Assembly: GCA_030142905.1 (NCBI GenBank)
Contig: JASJOG010000034.1
Location: forward strand, 864,501 to 928,500
DNA from: Heliopora coerulea
Lineage: Eukaryota; Cnidaria; Anthozoa; Scleralcyonacea; Helioporidae
Direction: 5' to 3'
Length of the DNA stretch: 64,000 nucleotides
In this document: positions 58,210 through 64,000 of the stretch, piece by piece
How the letters are laid out: every line of letters begins with the position of its first letter
Numbering within the stretch: position 1 is the first letter of the stretch
Notes under the pieces: model-generated
Told to the model about the DNA's origin: nothing
Seen by the model: only the letters and a program-made list of their open reading frames with translations
Database searches by the model: none
Program-made: the position numbers and the translations under genes

Positions 58210-60510
58210 AATACAGATATATTTTATATCCACGGTTGTTAGAACTGCAATAAAATCAATTGTAACCAATTATTCCTTGTTTCCACCAGAATCACTTTAA
58301 AAGCTTATGTTTTTGCGTGACAGATAAAAGGAACGTTTTGAAGTGGTAGGATGATACTGGCGGACGTATGAGTGAATATTTCGATGTTTATTTTGATAAC
58401 GAGTAGCTTGAAGTGCCCCCGAAGTAAATAAATATGAGTAGTTCAGAAAGTCATGTGTAATGAACCATTTAAACACTCACTTTTGGCTACGATCTTTACC
58501 GCAGCGATCTAAAATCACGTGTGAAAACCACCAGCGATTCCATGGTAATCCCACTACGATTTAACTGCGTTTTCCACGAACTTCCACGGGTTTGCTTACG
58601 GTTTTCATGGGAAATCTAACCCAAACTTTGTTTTAGCTGACAGCTAACAAGCTCTCACGATGCTTTTTACTGGAAGAAAAACCACGCACATTAGTCAAAA
58701 AGTAAAAAACTTGCAAAGGAAAACTCGACATGCACTCTCGACGTTTGGTTGATGGAATCCCTGATGCAGTTGCCACAATAAATCGCAGCCTAAGTGGCAT
58801 CAACTAAAGTGACGACAGTCGTGCAGACAGCGGTGGAAGCGCTGGCAGTTCACACAAGCGATTTCAAATCGCAGTCGGGTATGCGATAAAAATCTGAGCC
58901 AAAATCGCACTTTCAATCGCGGCAAAAAATCATAAGATGTAAACGATCCTTAAAATTTCCATGTCACTGTTTTCTGTCATGATCATGAACGATGTAATTT
59001 TAACAAGAAATAACGAGTGTTTTCAGATGTTTTTGTGGTTGAAATTGAGTCACTCATGTTTCCACGACAGTTCAGAGACTAAAGTCAACCCTCTGATACG
59101 GTAGGGAATTGTTTACGCGTCAACTTCCCCATGGACGGGGTGAAAGTGCTTCATGACTCCCACTGACGACAAAAATACCAGGCAGTTTGACGACCACTTT
59201 AACTCAGCAGTTTCAGTTGTTTAGCGGTGGTCTATTTATTTTCTAAATGAGCACCAGTGTATGGCTCTTTCCATTAAACCATGTCTTTTTAAACATCAGT
59301 TTACGAAACCCCCGGCCATATAATTACTATGTAAATAATGTAATTTAATATCTAAGTGCCAAGTCCTGAGAAGTAGTTCGAACACGACACATGGAGAGAT
59401 GTTCACTGAACTACAGCAGCATGTGGTGGTAAAAGACTGGAATAAATGAAAGGAACAGTGAAGTCAATAGTGGATCAAGTCTCCACACATTTTAGCAGGA
59501 GTCAGAATTTGTCTCCGCTTGTATACAAGTCTCACTGATTACCATAGATGTGTATTTTTTTTTTTAGCAATTCCATACGTTGTCACTTTGTGATTGTTTT
59601 AACGGCTCATGAACCCCGTGGTGTGGTATGACTTTAGGTTAATGAAATCTTAATATCAAGGAGAATCAACAAAGGGAACACGACGAGTCAACAAAACTGA
59701 GTTCGACAGATGTTCGTTCTTGCCACTTGAGAATCTTAATCTCCAAGGAGCGAAGATATTGCTCACGGTATTATGTGAACAACAGAAGATATCGGCATAA
59801 ACTCCTCCCCTTTTTTGGTCTCGCATGACACAGTACGTGTGATGTCTCAAAACGCTGAATCAAAACTTAATCAGGCTTTAAATGAGAGCAAACTTCAGTA
59901 CGAAGGGTGACAGTATTATCTTCGATTTGTAACATTAGCAAAACAAGAAATCCAAATGCGTCGAAAGACCATCCTTAGTCACTCAAAAACGAAACGATTC
60001 TCCAAATCTTTCTAAACAGCCGATGAACATAGCTCTCGATTGCTTGCTGTCAGGCTCGTCTGCACAACCTTTAGTGTCCTGCTGAGCAAAACAACAGTTC
60101 ATTAAATTAGTTAACAGATAACAAGAACTGCCCATAAGTAACTCCTGCAGGAGCTCTTGCTGAGTTTGCGCGAATTATTAACGAAATCCTTCTGGCTCCA
60201 CTTAATGGCAGTCAGTCCCTTCTGTTGCCGATTGCCAGCTATCTGGTTTCTGTCGAGGACGCTGAGAAATTTGTTGCGCAGGCAAATTCGAATTCGCCGC
60301 GGAGTGTCAGGTATCTCGTGATACAAGTCCGATCGCTTCACGAAAATATAAGCGGATTAGTTTCCTCCATAAATAAAGCGAGACTTATCTGTCGTCCTAC
60401 TCTGCAGTCGAAGTGTGGTTTCCTCCAATCTGAAAGTTATTGCAGTGTGAGGAGCTATTTTGTTTCAAAGTTGTTCATAAAGGTCTTGTGAAGAGTGGCT
60501 ATTTGACGAC
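58210..60510. other. Intergenic, no gene recognised
   Basis: About 2.3 kb between the Lys/Ser-rich gene and the CUB gene. Short open frames only; the right part near 60440-60517 is probably 5' UTR of the next gene. Confidence 0.45.
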
Positions 60511-60517
60511 TTCAAAC

Positions 60518-63500
60518 ATGATTGACGCAGTCATACGGCTTGTAATGGTGGTGTTCGTGTCGCAGATATTAACATGTATTTGTGTAGGATACCCTCTGGT
60601 GTTCTTCGATGGTAAGTATTCTTTAAATTTATTTATGCAGTTTACCAATGCTGTACTAACTATGCAACCGTTGTCCAGCGAATAATCCGCATTGATAGCT
60701 GTTAATGAGAACAGGCTGAATTTAAAGTGGTCACAGTCTTCCATCTTCGTTATCAGCAATGTTGACCAAAACTGCCACGCAACCCACTACTGAAACAAGT
60801 TTATGGCGCTAAAACGTGGCGTAGTTGTTTAAGCTTTCAATGTGTTATTTCATAATGTAGCAAACTCAGTGGGCTTAAAAAACCAAGGGGCCAGGTTGTC
60901 GCCGTGTAAACCCTTCACATAAACAAACAGGCTTCAATGAAACTGCTGTTGGCTAAACATATTTATTAGAATTTTAAAGAACTGCTACGGATAGGTTGTT
61001 TAGCTTATGTATATCAAGTGACGGCAAGATGAGTGAAACGGAGTGTCGATAAGATGAGAAGGCCGGATGAGGAGGAGAGAGAGATGGGACAGAAGTGAAG
61101 TGTAGTAAAGCGGAGTGGAACAAAGTGAAGTGTCTGGGATCGAAGAATCAGATTAATGTCTTGTGGTGTGGTGGAGGCTAGCGTGCTGTTATAAGCTGTG
61201 GTGTACTAAATTATGCCGTGCTGTGGTACAGTGTAGAGAAAAAAGATGTGATATGTGGAGGCGTGTAGTGTTATGGTTTGGAGAGCCATGGTACAGTGTG
61301 GTGTTGGTTGGCATAGTGTGGTGCAGTAAACTGTGGTGTGGTGCGGTCGAGTGTTGTGTGGTGTGGAGTGATATGTATGGTGTGTAGTGCGGTGTGTGGT
61401 GTGGTACGGGGCAGTAAGCTGTAGTGTGGTTAGGTTAGGTTGGGTCGAGTGTAGTGTGTGGTTTGAGGAGCCATGGTATGTGGTGTGACATAGCGGAGTG
61501 TGGCGTGACATAGCGGAATGTGGTGTGGCATAGCGGAGTGTGGTGTGACATAGAGGAGTGTGGTGTGGTAAGGTGTGGTGCAATGTGATGTGGTGTGTAA
61601 TGCAATGTAGTGAGGTGTCGTGTGGTGTGTAGTTCAGTGCAGAGTGGCATGGCGTAGTGGTGTGATGTGTTTTGGAGAGCCATTGTAAAGTATGGCGCAG
61701 TGAGCTGTGATGTATAGTGATGTGATACGTTGTGATGCGGTACGGCATGTTATGGTGTGTTAAAGTGTGATGAGCTTTAATGCGGTGTGTTATGGTGTAG
61801 TGAGGCAAGCTGTAGCGCAGATGTCACGACTTTCGCTCATTCATATTTAGGTCCCAAAGACGGTATCCCACAGGCAACAAGATCTAAACGTTCAACTACG
61901 CCAATTTGCCAACCGAAGGCACGAATAAATCAATCCAGTGGGGTCATCACCAGCCCGCAATACAAAACGTTAGGCGAAAGTGGTATATCGTGCTCCTGGT
62001 TACTAAAGTTCTCGCGGTGGCAGCAAGTAAAACTAGAATTCTCAGAATTTGACGTTGAAGACAGCTGTCCGGGTGTATGCAAGTGCAACCACGTCACAAT
62101 AAAAGAACCGGCAAGAAAGGCGAGGTCGGTATCTAGGAAATACTGCAACGAAAGAAGACCTCCCCGGACTTTGATATCCACGGGAAAAAGGCTGAAAATT
62201 CACCTACGTCTAAAAGCCGGCAGTAGGTTCCAAAACAACAGATTTATCATCCGATACGTAGCAGTGTCCAACGAGGGAACAGTAACCACTCTACCAACAG
62301 AAAAAGTGGGCGCAAATATCACGGGAAACAAAAAATTACCAGACAGCGTAGGTCGGTTTATTAAGACGCCAGTGAAAGGAAAGGCGTTCGATTCCCAAGT
62401 CCAGGCCAATGAGTACAAGAACAGCCTTCGGGAAGGAAGAATGATGCCGACTACTAAAGGCAGTGCCAGAGTGAAGAAGTCCGATTCCTCAGTGGATGAC
62501 AAGGAATCTGGCCCGAGTAAGCTGACGGTGTTGTTGGCAGTAGCAATACCGGTGGTGATGATTTTTATCTTCGTCGTGCTGGTAATAGCGTATTACAATC
62601 ATATGATCGATAAGAAACAGATGCAGGCGAGGTAAGTTTCAGGGACCTTGAAAATTAAAACGTCGTTGAACCCAATTATGGATGGGATAGGGATGCCAAA
62701 TATAGATAACACTTCAAGGAAATAATTGAACATTTTTTATTTGGGATTTTCACTAATGTTTCACGAAAGGTTTATTCTCACAAATGCTAACAAACGTGAT
62801 TTACAAAAGTTTTCTTCACAAGACAAGTTTTTCTTGCATTTCGTACAATAAACCACACCAATTTTAATTGGTAAAAATCTCCAATATAAGGCCAAAGTAT
62901 CCAATCAACGCAAAGAATCCGCATTGTTTCTCTATTAGAGATAGAGAGATAGAGAAGTAGAGTGTCTATTTATACTGGATAACACTATCAGTTAACTAAG
63001 CTGCTCTCCCTAGAGGCCCAGTGAGGGCCATCCTTCATGGGTCCAATGTTACTACAGGAAGAAACCGGAGTACCCGGGGAAAATCTGCGATGTTTGGTAG
63101 AGTCGAATTCTTCTCAAATGTGACCAAGGTAACTTTAACCAGACAACTGCACGGAGCCGGAATCGAACCCTAGTCATGGTGGTGTGAGACACATGCACTA
63201 CCGCAAGTGGACCTATACGTAGCTTATAAGTAGGGCTTACAGGCGAGATTTTATAGTTCTCCTATTTATTTTATCTGACCGGATATGGTATATTATGATT
63301 TCTACATAGTTATGTTACGTCGAACGTGTCAGTGTCGTCAACGTCTTTTTCATGATTCTATTTTGCCCAATCCTGAACAAAATTGCCAGGTATACTTTCA
63401 GGCAATACTTATCTCAAATAAAAAATATTTTCTTTTTATATTTCAGGGAAGATATGCTGAACAATGGCTCGACTATTAGCGAAATGATAATGCACAGCAG

Positions 63501-63570
63501 TGCTACCCTCGCTCCGATGTTTAATTTGAAAAAAGCCAAGCGTGAATCCTCGCACAGAAGAGAAAAGTAA
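60518..63570 (+). CDS. CUB-domain single-pass type I membrane protein
   Basis: Predicted 332 aa in three exons: 60518-60611, 61851-62631, 63447-63570, GT-AG and in phase. Exon 1 is a signal peptide (MIDAVIRLVMVVFVSQILTC...). Exon 2 begins with a basic, possibly furin-cleaved stretch (TRSKR) followed by one CUB domain (about residues 50-155): a Cys, the block GVITSPQY, CSWLL, then FSEFDVEDS-CPGVCKC, RYC and FIIRY. A long polar linker follows, then the membrane segment LTVLLAVAIPVVMIFIFVVLV and YYNHMIDKK. Exon 3 adds a basic cytoplasmic tail ending SSHRREK. CUB domains bind proteins or carbohydrate, often with calcium; the ligand here is unknown. The stop codon overlaps a donor-like aaaagtaagg, so a further exon outside the window is possible. 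I do not recognise a named orthologue. Confidence 0.8.
61130..61820. repeat. Strand-biased GTGGT/GTGTA-rich low-complexity tract
   Basis: About 690 bp of drifting gtggtgtg, gtagtgtg and atagcggagtgtgg words with very little C on the plus strand. It lies in intron 1 of the CUB gene. A local subrepeat (tggtgtgacatagcggagtg) occurs four times at about 61485-61560. The His/Thr-rich minus-strand frame of 200 aa is an artefact. Confidence 0.85.
63005..63211 (-). repeat. tRNA-derived SINE, copy 2 (CUB gene intron 2)
   Basis: Reverse-orientation copy of the SINE at 24456-24650. On the minus strand it reads from a tRNA-like head (ttgcggtagtgcatgtgtct; B box ggttcgattccgg) to ggacccatgaaggatggccc and cctctagggag at the tail. 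Confidence 0.85.
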
Positions 63571-63719
63571 GGCTTCGGCGGTCATTCAAATCACATGAAT
63601 ATATCAACATATTTAGAAAATTACATAAGATATACGTCATGTATAATCTACTTTATTAAATTATGTTTTACCAATAACGTGTTAAATTATATTTCATATT
63701 ATGTAGTATAATTAAGTAA

Positions 63720-63955
63720 CATATATTTATGGACGATAGCCAAGCATACATATATACATACATACATACGTACGTACGTACATGCATGCATATACACACA
63801 AAGATACGTACGAACGTGCGTACGAACACTGGTGTAGGCAAGAAAAAATATATGTATGTTTGTACATGTATACGTGTGTGTATATATATATATATACATG
63901 TATGTATATGTACGTGTACATGTACTGCACATGCATATGCATAAAGTATATGAAG

Positions 63956-63992
<37 letters not shown>

Positions 63993-64000
63993 TATATAAT
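63720..64000. repeat. (TACA)n/(TACG)n and (TA)n microsatellites at the window end
   Basis: Alternating purine-pyrimidine runs of acatacgtacgtacatgcat and tatatata through the end of the window. Frames on both strands (Tyr/Ile/Thr-rich) are repeat artefacts. Confidence 0.9.

Noticed and set aside
61206..61808. 200-aa minus-strand open frame, His/Thr-rich
   Set aside because: Entirely within the G/T-rich low-complexity tract; composition follows the repeat and there are no splice or family signals.
63699..63989. Tyr/Ile/Thr-rich frames on both strands
   Set aside because: Translated TA/CATA microsatellite.

Overview
This is an animal nuclear genome window, AT-rich and intron-rich with many dispersed repeats. 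Splice sites are GT-AG, and genes are broken into short exons that join in phase. The gene set is metazoan: a zymogen-type matrix metalloproteinase, selenoprotein N with an in-frame UGA, AP-5 mu, COA8, a CUB membrane protein and a WS/DGAT-type acyltransferase. Repeat character (tRNA-derived SINEs, hAT MITEs, a hammerhead ribozyme motif, foldbacks) fits an anthozoan cnidarian, probably a stony coral; the species call is inference.

Layout. 1-4.9 kb: no gene recognised. 4.9-12.4 kb (+): six-exon MMP with a GPI-like tail. 12.4-15.8 kb: no gene recognised, repeats. 15.9-16.2 kb (-): small single-pass membrane protein. 17.4-18.9 kb (-): two-exon C1orf198/DUF4706-like gene. 19.9-28.4 kb (+): complete selenoprotein N gene with Sec codon, redefinition hairpin and SECIS. 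29.1-39.2 kb (-): complete 13-exon AP5M1, convergent with SELENON. 39.3 kb (+): possible 62-aa ORF divergent from AP5M1. 39.5-43.4 kb: no confident gene, MITEs. 43.4-45.1 kb (+): intronless WS/DGAT-family acyltransferase. 45.4-49 kb (-): COA8, convergent with it. 49.7-51.7 kb: satellite of about 185 bp units with a palindromic core. 52.0-52.9 kb: hAT-type element with a perfect 8-bp target duplication and a surviving BED finger. 53.8-57.8 kb (+): eight-exon Lys/Ser-rich nuclear-type gene. 57.2 kb: hammerhead ribozyme motif inside its last intron. 58-60.5 kb: foldback repeat, otherwise nothing recognised. 60.5-63.6 kb (+): CUB-domain single-pass membrane protein.

The genes do not form a pathway; they are ordinary neighbours in convergent pairs (SELENON/AP5M1, acyltransferase/COA8) and divergent pairs (DUF4706/SELENON, AP5M1/small ORF). 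The most informative signals are the complete selenocysteine-recoding apparatus of SELENON, the type I hammerhead motif, and a set of long inverted repeats whose centres carry hammerhead-like CTGAnGA...GAAAC cores. Exon coordinates were worked out by hand from splice consensus, reading-frame phase and family resemblance; no transcript evidence was available.
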